From assembly GCA_008360975.2 (NCBI GenBank), contig CM039181.1, positions 7,610,380 to 7,674,379 on the forward strand: a stretch of DNA of 64,000 nucleotides, in the 5' to 3' direction. The position numbers were made by a program, and so were the translations under genes. Of this stretch, positions 1 through 11,500 are shown in pieces. The notes beneath the pieces were generated by a model, which saw only the letters and a list, made by a program, of their open reading frames with translations, ran no database searches and was not told where the DNA came from. Numbering within the stretch: the first letter of the stretch is position 1; every line of letters begins with the position of its first letter. Source of the stretch: Lichenostomus cassidix (lineage: Eukaryota > Chordata > Aves > Passeriformes > Meliphagidae).

Positions 1-41
1 TTGCAGCGCAGTGCACAGCGGCGGGCAGCACGGCCTGAGGT

Positions 42-180
42 GTTCCCGTCCCTGCGGAGCACAGGCGCTCTCTCCCCACACTGCAGCTCTGTGGGTCGGT
101 GTTTCCGTCCCCGCGGAGCACAGCAGCTCTGCTCTCTCCCCACACTCCACTCTGCGGGTCGCTGTCCCGTCCCTGAGGCG
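42..180. repeat. Imperfect ~60-bp tandem repeat, about 2.3 copies
   Basis: Units start near 42, 102 and 165. Each begins with a TTCCCGTCCC-like block followed by GCGGAGCACAG, then a CTCTCCCCACACT block and a CTGYGGGTCG block. The third copy is cut short at the GAGGCGG sequence. It sits at the outer edge of the CpG island and may extend beyond the left end of the window. Confidence 0.7.
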
Positions 181-499
181 GGGCCATCCCGGCCGGCCGG
201 GCCCTTCCGTAAACACCACCCAGCCCGGCCCCCGGCCTACCCCCCGCACGCCGGCGCGGCCCATTGCCGGCGCGGGGGAGTCCGCCCAAGCGTCTGTCCA
301 TGTCGCCTCGTATTTCTCCACGCTCAGTGCCCGTTCGCAGGCAGAATGAGGAGATGCGGGCAGTTTCTACAGGGATAAGCGGAGGCTGACCCAAGCGCCT
401 GGGATAACTGGCCGTCGGGAGGCAGGAAAAGGTGCCGCGCCTCCCCCCCTGCGCGGTCAGAATGGAGGTGCCCGAGGAAGACACTAATAGTCCGGGCTG

Positions 500-564
500 G
501 GTCTTTAAACCGGGGGGGCTGTGTGCGGCCCCGGCGAGCGCCGCGCAGGACGGCCAGGGCAGCG
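500..564 (+). other. TCP11L2: Probable non-coding exon 1 of TCP11L2 (5' start uncertain)
   Basis: A consensus donor, GTGAGT, begins at 565 inside the CpG island, preceded by CAGCG. A TATA-like TTTAAA lies at 504-509. The first coding exon at 5361 has an acceptor upstream of its ATG, so an upstream 5' UTR exon is required, and this is the best donor seen in the island. The 5' limit given is a guess; other donors in the island cannot be excluded. Confidence 0.4.
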
Positions 565-3500
565 GTGAGTGACCGGCGGGGACAGCGGGGCAGGGCAGGG
601 CTGCGCCGGCCGGCTGGCGGAGCTGACACGCGGCGGGGTGTCCGGGCACGCACGGGCGATGAGCCGCGGGGTGAGTCCGGGTCAGCGCTGGCGCGGGGAC
701 TGCCACCCTCCTGCGCGGTGCGGGTGGCAGGGAGGTGTGGAGTGGCCCGTCGCTCTGCTGCCCCGGTGGGACACCCGCTGCAGCAGGTGGGTTTCGCAGT
801 TCCTGCCCTGGGTCCGCAGTGCTCCCCTTGCCCCGTGTGCCTTGGGGTTCCGCCATCCCTCGGTCTGGGCCAGGACGATCCGTCCCGAGGCCGCAGCCGC
901 GGACTGTCCCCGCACTCCGGTGAGCAGGGCAGGGACACCCCGACACCTCCCCGGGGCACTTAGGGACGAGCGGCCGGGCTCGCCCTCTCTGGGGCTGACA
1001 GGGAGCGCTCCCTCCTCGCTTCTCCCCCGGCCTCCCTCCCCCCGGGCCCGTCCTTGGAAACGCTGTTTGTTTTGGTCGGCGAGTGCCAAACTCCTGCCTC
1101 TGCTAACTGTTAAAAACATGGGGCCGGGGGAGGAGACAGGCAGCGAAACAGATGGAGGAAGAGGAGGAGCCGGCGCTCCCCTCGGTGTCGCTCCCCCCGC
1201 GGGGCCGACAGCGGGCAGGGTGTCCCCGGGCTCCCCTCGGGGCTGCGGCCTCTCGTCCATCGCCGAGCTGTCCAGCGGAGGTCACTCCCGCGGGCAGCGC
1301 TCGGGACACTTGGCCGCATCGCACTCTCGCCCGTGCAGTTTTTTAAGCTTTCACGAGGTGTCTGTTCCAAGGGAAGAGCTGTGGAACTGGAAAACTAAAG
1401 GGGAGAAATGTCGGCTGTAAGCTGTGAAAAACGAAGCGGGAGGAAATGCAAGTAACTTAACAAAGGCTCTTTTCTGTTCTCGTGCCGTGAGTGCTGGCAG
1501 AGGTGGAGTCAGTGAAAGGGAAACTCGAGACCGAATGAGATTCAGTCGGTGCCAGCTTGAAGATAGTAAGAATGTGAGCCCAGCAGAATAAACAAAGTTA
1601 AGCCCTTTATAGTGGTAAAACTGGACAGAGCACTCGTAAGTCTCTGTGCCCAGGCACACTTCCTTCGAACAAAGCAGGGCTGTGGAAAGTCTTTCCTTGA
1701 AGATGGTATCTGAAGAAAAAAACCAACAAACTGTGAAACTGTCTTCTCCCTCCTCCCCCAAGGTGCTTCATAAAATAACTTCTAAAGCAAACCTTCAGGA
1801 ATAAAAAGTGTGCTTGTGTCCTCTAAAACCAACCTGATCTTGCAGTCTTGATAAGTTCTAAATGAAGAATTGAGTTGGGTGATGTGGTAACTGATTAAGA
1901 GCAAGATGCCTTTAAGTATCTACAGTTTTGTATTCATTTTCTTTTTACTAAAAAGAATAATCCTCAACTGTCTAAACAGCAGAAACATGAGAATTTCTTT
2001 CTTCATTGTTAAATTAGCTAGAATCTTGGGGTTGGTACATTTAGAAGGTACTTCTATCTTGGTGTCCTATAGAGTTTATCCTTAAAAAACCCTACAGTGA
2101 TCGAATGAAAGCAGATGGTGTGATGAAGCCCATTGTGATGGTGTCCAACCTAATATAAATGTAAACATGGGTAGTCATTAATACATCAGAGTAAAACAGG
2201 TTGTAACCCCGGGCTGACCCTTTAATACAACAGGTAGGATATCAATTTATGTATTAAAACAACAACCTATTATGTAATAACTAATGAGAAAATAAATAAG
2301 AAGATGATATTGTTTGTCCAAGATGGTGAGTTACAAAGAGATCTTGCAAGGCTAATGGCCTTTCTGAAATATTTTTATGTGGCCATTACACTAATTTAAA
2401 GTTCTATATGAACTTGGCCATTAGTTATTAATGAGAGCTTGCTGTCTACAAAAGTGCAAGGAAAATCAGCTCTTCCAGTGTAGGCTATAAAGCAAGAACT
2501 GAGACTCAGTTGTCTATTGTTGTAACTAATTAGAAATGCCTTTTTTGGTTTGTACTTCCCTTTCATATGCTCAATGACTGTACTTTTGCCTAAGTGTTTT
2601 AGATGGCACCTGCAGATTCTGCTTGTATATTCATGTGTGTTTAGTTTGATGTGTTTATCTTTTAAACTTAGAATTTAGCAATAATGTTCTGAATCTGCAG
2701 AGTACACCCATTCTTCCTTCCCATTGTGTTTGAAGCATTCTACCAGGAAGTGTATTTAGCATGGCAAAAGATTGCAGTGTTTTTGTGTGTGTGTCATCTC
2801 CTGTTGCAGTCTTGAAACTTCTTACTTAAATGAAGCCTCCTGAAGCACTTCACTGACAGCTCTGCTGTCTGTATATGTGCAGATATTGTAGGAGCAGGTA
2901 TGGTCTTGATACATCAAAATGTCATGGGCCTCTTCAAAGTGCAAGTATTTGTTGCCAGAAGATTCTTTGCTGGGACTAGTGCTTAAGGACTTAAGTGGTT
3001 AAGGTAGAATTAGAAATCTATATACATTGATCTTGGAAATCAAGACTGGGGTGGAAAACGGCAATGCTGACTTGCCTACATGGCTGGTTTAGTGCTTCTC
3101 TCAGGAGCACCTTGCAAACCTGAATATTTATTAACTTTATCATACCTAGAGGTAAGAGGAAGTTCATGAAACGATGATGTGTAAATTGTGTGAGAATACT
3201 GGGGGTTTTAATGGTGATTTACCTTCTTCCATGTTCTTAACACCCCACCTGGAGCAGTAGACACACCTTGAAGTGCTCATACTAGACAAGTGATTTGCAA
3301 GACTTTGGGCCACTGCACTACTAACAACGTGAATCCAATCTTTCCATGGACCACGTGCTGCAACATTAATCTTTTGGAGGTTAGTTATTTGTATGTAAAT
3401 AAAGAGGTGTTGTACAAGATTAAAACCTGGAAACAGTGTTCTTATATTGATAAAAAAAGTAGTTGGAGGGTAGTAAAAACTTCGTAGGCTCTGTGCAGTG

Positions 3501-5360
3501 TTACTGTAATTAAGTGAGCAGTTCAACACGAAGAACCTTGAGTATGTTCTAGTTTGTCACAACTAGTTTCTGGTCAGCACTAACTTTGAAATTTGTAACA
3601 CATTTAATTGAAATAGTTTGTCTCTTTTGTAGCATTAATAAGTCACTCATCTCTAATTGTAACTTAAATACAATTTCCAAGCTAAAATATCTCAGTGTTT
3701 TGGGTTTTTTGGGTTCTCTTGAAACTCAGTCTTGCTTAGTCAATACTGATTTAAATATCAGTTGCTTGTTAGATATAAAATTGCTGTTCTAATAAGAGAA
3801 CATGATGTTAAGGATCATAGGTAATGCTGCAAGTCTTGAATTCATGACCTCTGTATTGTAGTCAAGTGTCTCTTACTGGCTTCTCCAGTAAAGTAATGAA
3901 CTGGTAGCTGTTCTTGCTAATGTGACCAATCTTTTTCACAAAAACCCCAGCCTAAAGTCTGACATAAATAAGGTGTTCAAGTGCATCCTCTTTCCTCCTG
4001 GGAGAGGAGGAAGAGTAAACATACACTTAAGAAATGTTAATCATCTCAATTAGCAGGCTCATCAGTGTAGTAGCTCATCAAGTTAAAAAGGTCTATTCAG
4101 GATGAGTTGGTACTCAAAAAATCCAAATGTAACTAGCTGTTGCATTTGAGCTGTAACTAGGTGGCAGCATAAAGAAAACTTCATTTTCACTACCTTTTGT
4201 CTATCCCAGGACCCCACAATATGTTGATTCACATAAGTACAGACAAAGATCATTCTTTTATTGCCAAAAGTGGCTTTTTTCCAAGTTCAGCAGTTGCAAA
4301 GTGCGGTATTCCCTGCCTACTGAAGTTGATGTTGTTTAATTGTAAATGAAGTTACATTAGTTAAATTTGCTGATGGAAAGCATTGTAGGCTATGTCTCTT
4401 CATAAAAGTCCACTACAGAATGCTTCATGGTCATAATCAGAGATGGACAGCTACTTTTGGTATCTGGGTCAAATTCTTTTGGTAGTAATTACAGCTGACT
4501 TCCAGCTTCTCATTTTAATATTATTATTAACATCTTTTTTACTTCCTGTCATGCAGTTGTTAATCATCTGTATCACACTGTGCAGCTGTCCACATTTTCT
4601 GCAAGTGCAGATTATCTGCCTGGGAGCAGCTTCTTTATGTAGACAGAAACACTGGGAAGCACAACACTTCTCAGTGATGGTTGTTGCCTATGCTAAATAG
4701 AATGTTAGGGGCTCAGAGTTGCCATTCGACTTAAACCAGAAAACCTATCCACTTTCACACATAGGAGGAATGGTTTTTGGGTCTGTGTAATGGTTGATCT
4801 GATTCTGAGCAAAGACCCACCTAAAGCTGCAGGCCAGACTTTCAGCTACACCCTGTCAGAAATGTAATATTCTGAATTAATTGCCTGTTCTCCCCCTGCA
4901 GCTTCTGTGTTTGCTTCACAGTGGTTACACTCGGCCTGTTTGTGGAAGGAAACTCATTGCTAAACACCTCTTCTTGGTGAAGGCAGGTGGGGGATGGTAA
5001 CATCATGAGATCCCTTATGGACATTGAAAACTACCAAAATTCTTGCAACAAGCCATTTCAGGGGTTCCTGTGGGTCGTCTTTCATTTTTTAAAGTAGAAC
5101 CAATTTATGGACTGTCACCAGCATTAAGGTATCATAAAGGTATCAAACAGCTGAAGATACAAAGCTTTCTTACAGAACAAGCAGAGTTTGTTGATAACTG
5201 TATGATTCTGCATGTCAAGCCAGATCCTTCCCTTTGTTTTTACTGTTTGGGAAAGGCAACGACATGATCTTCATTCACAATACAATGATCAGTAGCTGAC
5301 TTTTGAGAAACAAACAATAAAAGCAAGAGCTGGTTTTATGGGAATTCTTTGTCTTTCCAG
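565..5360 (+). other. TCP11L2: TCP11L2 intron 1, nothing else recognised
   Basis: About 4.8 kb between the probable non-coding exon and the first coding exon. The first ~800 bases are still CpG-rich; the rest is AT-rich with many in-frame stops. A short inverted pair lies at 2353-2361 and 2436-2444. No coding region, RNA gene or transposon was recognised. Open frames here of 60-136 codons lack splice context or family resemblance. Confidence 0.5.
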
Positions 5361-5530
5361 GTCGTGTTTCCTGTGGCAGGTAAAGGGAATCAGAATGCCT
5401 CTCAATGATGAGCAGAACAGTGACTCAGACTCTTCACGCCTCTCGGAAAGCACAGCTTCTTCCAGCGACTCGGAATGTTCAAGGCAGAGCTTTAACAGTG
5501 ATTCCTCAAGCAAACCCAGTTCCCCAGCAT
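5361..5530 (+). CDS. TCP11L2: TCP11L2 coding exon 1 (start codon 5395)
   Basis: The acceptor TCTTTCCAG ends at 5360 and the donor GTAAGC starts at 5531. Coding starts at ATG 5395, which has A at -3; bases 5361-5394 are 5' UTR. It encodes residues 1-45 plus one base of codon 46, a tail rich in Ser and acidic residues. A second possible acceptor ends at 5379 (GTGGCAG) and would only trim the 5' UTR. Exon boundaries are inferred from splice signals and phase. Confidence 0.9.
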
Positions 5531-8500
5531 GTAAGCCTATTTCAGCCTTACCTCCATTGTGCATAGACCAATAAGGCTAACTTATCTTGTTTCTCTTTGC
5601 TGTCGTGGGTAGAACCTGAGATTCTGAATCTGTTTAAGAGTATTAAGAGAGAGGCATGGCTTTCTCTCTGCTGTGAAGCAGTGCACCTCCTTGTGTGTGG
5701 AACACCAGCAGCAGCTGTATCCATGGGGGTCTCCCTGTGCACTCCTTCCCTCCAGAAAGCGTAAGAAAAGTGTGTCACCATGGATTTCCTAACCTTGACA
5801 TTGGTAGCAGCCAACCACTCTAACAGATGTGCCTTTGTGCAAAGGGTGGGTTTCTTCTGTTTGATCCCTGTGCTTAAAAATGAATTCTGTAACTTACAGA
5901 TTTGTAATACTGTATCAAATTACGTTACCAATATTGTATTCACATTTTTCTTCCATAAATATCAGAATCAAACAGAAAACACACTTTCACACAAGGAAGA
6001 TAATTTGAGTAAGGATGACTAAAGCTTTGGTTAAGATGTGGTTCCTGATTGTGTCTGTAAGCATTTGCAGACTATGCATACTTCTTACATCCATGAAAAT
6101 GATGTCTTACATTAAAACAAACTTGCTAGTGGAACTGCAGTTGGCAGCTGGCTCTTTTTCTTTCTGTGTTACCAGTCTCCCAAATACTAAATTAAATGAT
6201 TGAATTTGAGGATTTAGAAACTTTGGGAATTTGCTTTTGTTTTCCAATGTAGAGTTTCTGTTTTGTTGTTACTACTAACTTGTAAAAAAATGAGTATAAC
6301 TTACATTCCACAGCAGATGAAAGGTCTGCTGATCATAATTTGGGGGGTTTGCAGGTCAGTAACTTCAGAACCTGCTCAACAGGCAATATAGCCATCATGT
6401 GCTCAGAATTACAATGGACATCTGGTATCTCTTACTGCCCATGCTCTTGGTTGAGTGGCTTTGACAGAACAGTTAGTAGGAAATCTGTGGAATGCAAGAT
6501 CCTGTTTTAAAGGAAAAAAGATATCTTAGTTCAGATGTGGAAATATGAAATTGCTCCCCAAAATGTTTTGAGGCTTGTGTGGTATTTCCCCACAAACACA
6601 CACACCCCTGATAAGCTGGGAGTTTCCTGAGTTAGTGTTTTAAGAAGATATAAAGACTTGGTAATCTTGAGTTGTTTCTTCCAGAGTATTAGAGTCAAAT
6701 TAGCAAGCAGTATATTTTCTAGGTTTTGGTATTCTCAATTGCACTTATCAACTATAGATACTTGGCTTGAATTGATCTTGTTTGTTCCAGCAGCAAGCCC
6801 TCCCAAGGTCATCACATTTGATGAACTGATGGCAGCTACAAGAAATCTGTCAAACTGGACTCTAGCTCATGAAATTGCTGTAAATGCAAATTTTTGCATA
6901 AAACATGAAGACTACCCACAAAACAGGTAAGAGCCTGAATTTTGCAAAAAGCAGCACTGGTGTTGGGAGGAGAGGAGAAATAAAAGGAGCAGTCTAGACC
7001 ATGTTTTGGGAACTGATAATCCACAGCCCAAGAAAGATGTGGTTGTAGGGTATAATATGGGTGAGGTGTGTTACCCAACAAGTGATCAGCCTCCTGTAAA
7101 ACAGTTACAAGGATGAAAGCTAGGTGGGAGTATTTTCTGTATCTAATTGACTTATTCCACAGCTTTGCAGGCACAGTGAAACAAATTGTACACAAGGCAT
7201 TTTGGGACCATTTGGAATCGGAACTGAATGAAGATCCTCCAGAATACGAACATGCTATCAAGCTCTTTGAGGAAATTAAGGAGGTAATGTTCTTCCTTCT
7301 CTCTATTGTTTTGTCAGCTTAACTCTAAGAGTCCCTTAGTTCACTGAAGGGTTTGCTTAACTTAGTCAACCTGACCTTCTAGTTCTTCCTTTTGTAAGAT
7401 GAAGCCATGATTATTCAGTACTGAAAACAGATGTCTATTTGTAGTGTATTTATATTAATCAGGAATATGGCCACAAACACACAGTGACATGTTCACTCAG
7501 CTTTCACTGCACAGTGATGAGTTGAAAGTCATCTCTTTTCACAAAGCTTCACACCTCTACTAGCCTGTTTCTAGAACATACTTAAGCTCACTTAGCTGTG
7601 AGGTTAGGGCATGTACAGGAGTATAAACATGACTGCACCTGCCTACTGAGACTTCATTGTTTGATTATCACACAGGTGAGCATACAGAGCTTCAATTCTG
7701 ACACAATAGTAAGTCTTGCAGAATTTTAAGTTAGTAAATGTTTGTTTTACAGGGCAGCCTACCAGCTTTTGAAGGAGTCTAGTTGTTGACTTGCTTTTTG
7801 TTTTACTGACTTTGAGTATTTCTGCAGAACTGTACTGGGTTTTTTTGGCTTTTTTTTTTTTTTTTTTTGTTAAACAATCCTTTTTTCCACACTACTTTTG
7901 ATAATGTTCAGTCGTAAAATGTCTGGTTATAATCTGGCAGCTATATAATCTGTCAACTATCTACACCTGACATTAATATTAAGATTTCACTTAAGTGTGT
8001 TTACTAAGTGATTTGGTTTTTATTGATAAGCTTTTCCTTTTTTTCCCCCCCTCTACTTTAGATTCTTCTTTCCTTCCTGACTCCTGGAGCAAACAGGATT
8101 CACAATCAAATTTGTGAAGTTCTTGATACGGATCTTATAAGGCAGCAGGCAGAACATAATGCTGTTGACATTCCTGGGCTAGCTAACTATATCATCAACA
8201 CTATGGGAAAGTTATGTGCTCCAATAAGAGACAATGACATAAAACAGTTAAAAGCAACTGACAATATTGTAGAGTTACTGAGGTTGGTATTTGAATGTGG
8301 TTTTTAGAGAAAAAAACTCTTCTCTGAAAGAGTACTGAGCAGTGGAAGGGGGGTGGGGTAAAGGAAATCTAAAATTGTGTCAGTTTTGCATAACACCTGT
8401 TCTCAAACTGTAGGAAAACTTACTGAAGCATTAAAAGGGATGAGCTACACACACTGACAGGTTGTGTATTTTACTTTGTAATGAATGGTGTAGGATACTG

Positions 8501-11500
8501 AGATGAAACTAGGCAGCTATGAATATCTAAGCCAACAACTCTTGCAATCATCTGTTTCAGAAACTTTTCTGTCTTGGTCATTCTTACAAAATGTAAGCAG
8601 CACACTTGTACTGTTCCGTCTTTAAGTGTTTATTGCATGCTTCCTCTGGAAGGCCAAATTTTGTTTTTAAAAACTCTTTACTTAAGATTTTATTACTTGA
8701 ACTTGAGTAAAACATTTGTGTAACAGGGCAGAAGACAGTGCTCCTTAGGTACACTGAAATATTAAGAGTAAATGGTAGTTGTTCTGCTGTTTGTATGCAG
8801 GGATCAAAGCAACTGGATCAGAAGGATTGTTTCTCTTGATGCAATCAGAGTGACCAAAAAGTTAATCTATTCATTTAGGCTGAGATGTACCTGTTCATGT
8901 AGTTTTTGAAAAAATTTCTTTTAGTTTTACAGGGTTGTAGCATTTAGTGATGCTACATTAGTCCTGTTCTAACTTAGATCAAGCCTTCAATACACTACTC
9001 CTTCAAGTATTCCAGATGGTAGATAACATACCTGTTGCTCTGAAATATCAATGAAGGAGTTCACTTGTCCCAAAATTTAAATTGCAGTGATAATGTACAT
9101 GTACTTTGCTTGTGCTGGTTAAAATCAATACACTAAATTAAATGGTGAAATTTTAAATTCCTCCTTTCAGACAAATATTCCATGTCTTGGACCTGATGAA
9201 AGTGGATATGGCAAATTACACAATTAAAAGCCTTAGACCATACCTCTGGCATAACTTGGTGGACTACGAAAGAACAAAATTCCAGGAAATTCTTGAAGAA
9301 ACACCAAGTATGTACCATGCTATATTCAATTTCTTGTCTGTATCTAAGTAATGGAAAAGTTTTTTGAGAAGCAAGCTGTCACTGGATTATTGCTTAACTC
9401 GCTATCAAGTTTGTTATCTGTAATCTGGGGAACTTTCAGATAAACTTAATTTGCCAGATTTGTTGGTGTCTGAAAAACAAACAAATGGTGACTCTGCTGT
9501 CTGGATGCAGAAGCCCTACATAAGATAAGACTTCTCTCTCCTCTGTGTGCAAGAATTCTGTTGTTAGTGTGAAATAAACATGTGAAAACAGTTAGTGTGC
9601 CTGCAAGTTGGAAGGGGTAAGATCAGTTTGTTACTAAACAAAAGGCAGGCTCTGAAGAAAACGTCTTAGGTGACACAAAATCAGCTTGATCCGCTATTAC
9701 AGGTTTTGTATAATATGATTAAACAGTGTTCAGAAATATGTCTTCAAAGAAGAATAAATAAGCTTGCTAACATCTGGAGCAGGGGCTTTTAAAATGGGAG
9801 CCCTGAGCCACTGGTAGGGCCTGCAGTGTTCATATATGCAGCCTGAGAAAAACTCTATTACAACAAATTAAATGCTTTAATCTTTCTTCACCTCTGCTTT
9901 TCAGTCTTTTGCCCCAAATGAGAAGTGGCCTCTCTGAAAAAGGGAAAACAAGTCCTTTGGGAACTCAAACTTGGAGACTTTTATTATCTAGAAATACTGT
10001 ATGAAGTCTAACAATTAGTGGCTGGGTTTGTACAGACTAGGCAGAATTTCAAGGTGACCTGTAGAAGATGATCTGTGGGAGAAAGTGAGTGAGGGAATTA
10101 ACATGGGAAGACTCAGCAGTCCACTAAGTTGAATTCTCTTATGTGTACAACTTTTTTTTTCTCAAGGTAGTGCTTATTTTGATGAAGGCATGCAGTAAAT
10201 CTGTGCTGTTTGCAATGCTTAGGTGCCCTGAATCTCACAACAGAATGGATAAAGGAATCTATAGAAGATGAATTGTCATCTATTTCTGATGAGTCTTCAT
10301 CATCCCCTGGTGCTGATAGTAGTTCAAAACCAATTATTAGTCCTACACTGGTGCTAAACAATGGCTACTTGAAACTGTTACAATGGGATTACTGCAAAAC
10401 AATTCCAGAGGTAAGAAGTATACTTTGGTGTCTTCAGATTACCAGCTATATGAAATCATTGGTGTGATGTAATAATCCTGCTATTGATGACAGTAAGTGA
10501 ATATTTTCTTGCACTCAAATTTCTGCACAGTAAATTTAAAATTCAAGATGAGCAACTCAACAACTAGAAAAGAACAAGGTAAAGGTTGTTCTCCCTCTTT
10601 CCAATCATAGCTCACCAGCTCCACCCTAAGAGCAGTCTTGGCTGTGGTCAAAGGTTGGGCCTTGTACTGACAGTACTTGGTTCTCTGTATTTTTAAAAGA
10701 ACTGACTGTAGCATCCTGTTTTCCTAACAGCAGCAGGAACAGACACCACTTTCTTACCTTCTTGTGAAGAGTTCTGAACAAGCACCACACAGGTATCCTC
10801 TGGTGGATACTCATAGCTTGCCACACTATGAAATTGCTACCAACTGCAGTCAGATGTTAATGCCCCTGTGCTGCTCTGTGGAGGTATTTGGTTAGGATGA
10901 ACTATTTACAACCAAAAATTAACTCCAGCTACATCTTGCTGTGGGAATGACTTCTGTTCTTGGTATGATCAGCTGGCTTTTTGCTTGTAGCAAGTTTTGT
11001 ATTGCTTGCAGAACCTGCTCTGGTGGTTGAACTGGTGGTTGTCAAGCACAGGTGTTCATCATTATCCATCAGTTACAAATCTTGGCATTTTTTCAAAAGA
11101 CAGACAAATCCAGAAGACTATTCTGTCTGTAACACTGGTCATTACAATGTCCTCTGGATCCTCTGGGCATTCCACATCATGGACTGAACTGTTGGTTGCA
11201 GATTTGTCAGCAGGGATGAGGAATAAGATGCAATGTCCTCAGTTACCTCTGCACTGAAGGCATTACTTGTCTTCCCACCACAAGCTTACTCCTGGTACTT
11301 GTACATAATGCCCCTTCATGCTGTACTATATATTTAGGGTATTTCAGTTGCTCTCTCTTCTGGCTTTGTGTATTTGTGATTAAAAATAGTAATGCTTCAT
11401 GACTGCATCCTAGATATGTCCTTTTCCTGTCACTCTCCCTATTCCTAAATGAGTATTGCTGTTTCAATTCTAGACTCTAATAACAGATGAAGTTCGTCTT

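Larger units (their letters stand above)
1..1330. promoter_or_regulatory. TCP11L2: CpG island, promoter region of TCP11L2
   Basis: The sequence is strongly G+C rich with many CpG dinucleotides, unlike the AT-rich DNA that begins after about 1350. It lies upstream of the first TCP11L2 coding exon in the same orientation, as expected for a CpG-island promoter. A TATA-like TTTAAA is at 504-509, followed at 565 by a good splice donor. The long open frames on both strands here are a by-product of high GC (few stop codons) and are not called as genes. The transcription start site is not visible from sequence alone. Confidence 0.7.

Noticed and set aside
324..959. 211-codon minus-strand open frame (and overlapping plus-strand frames of up to 283 codons)
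   Set aside because: They lie wholly in CpG-island DNA where stops are rare; composition is Arg/Pro/Gly-rich and several frames are open at once, with no family resemblance.
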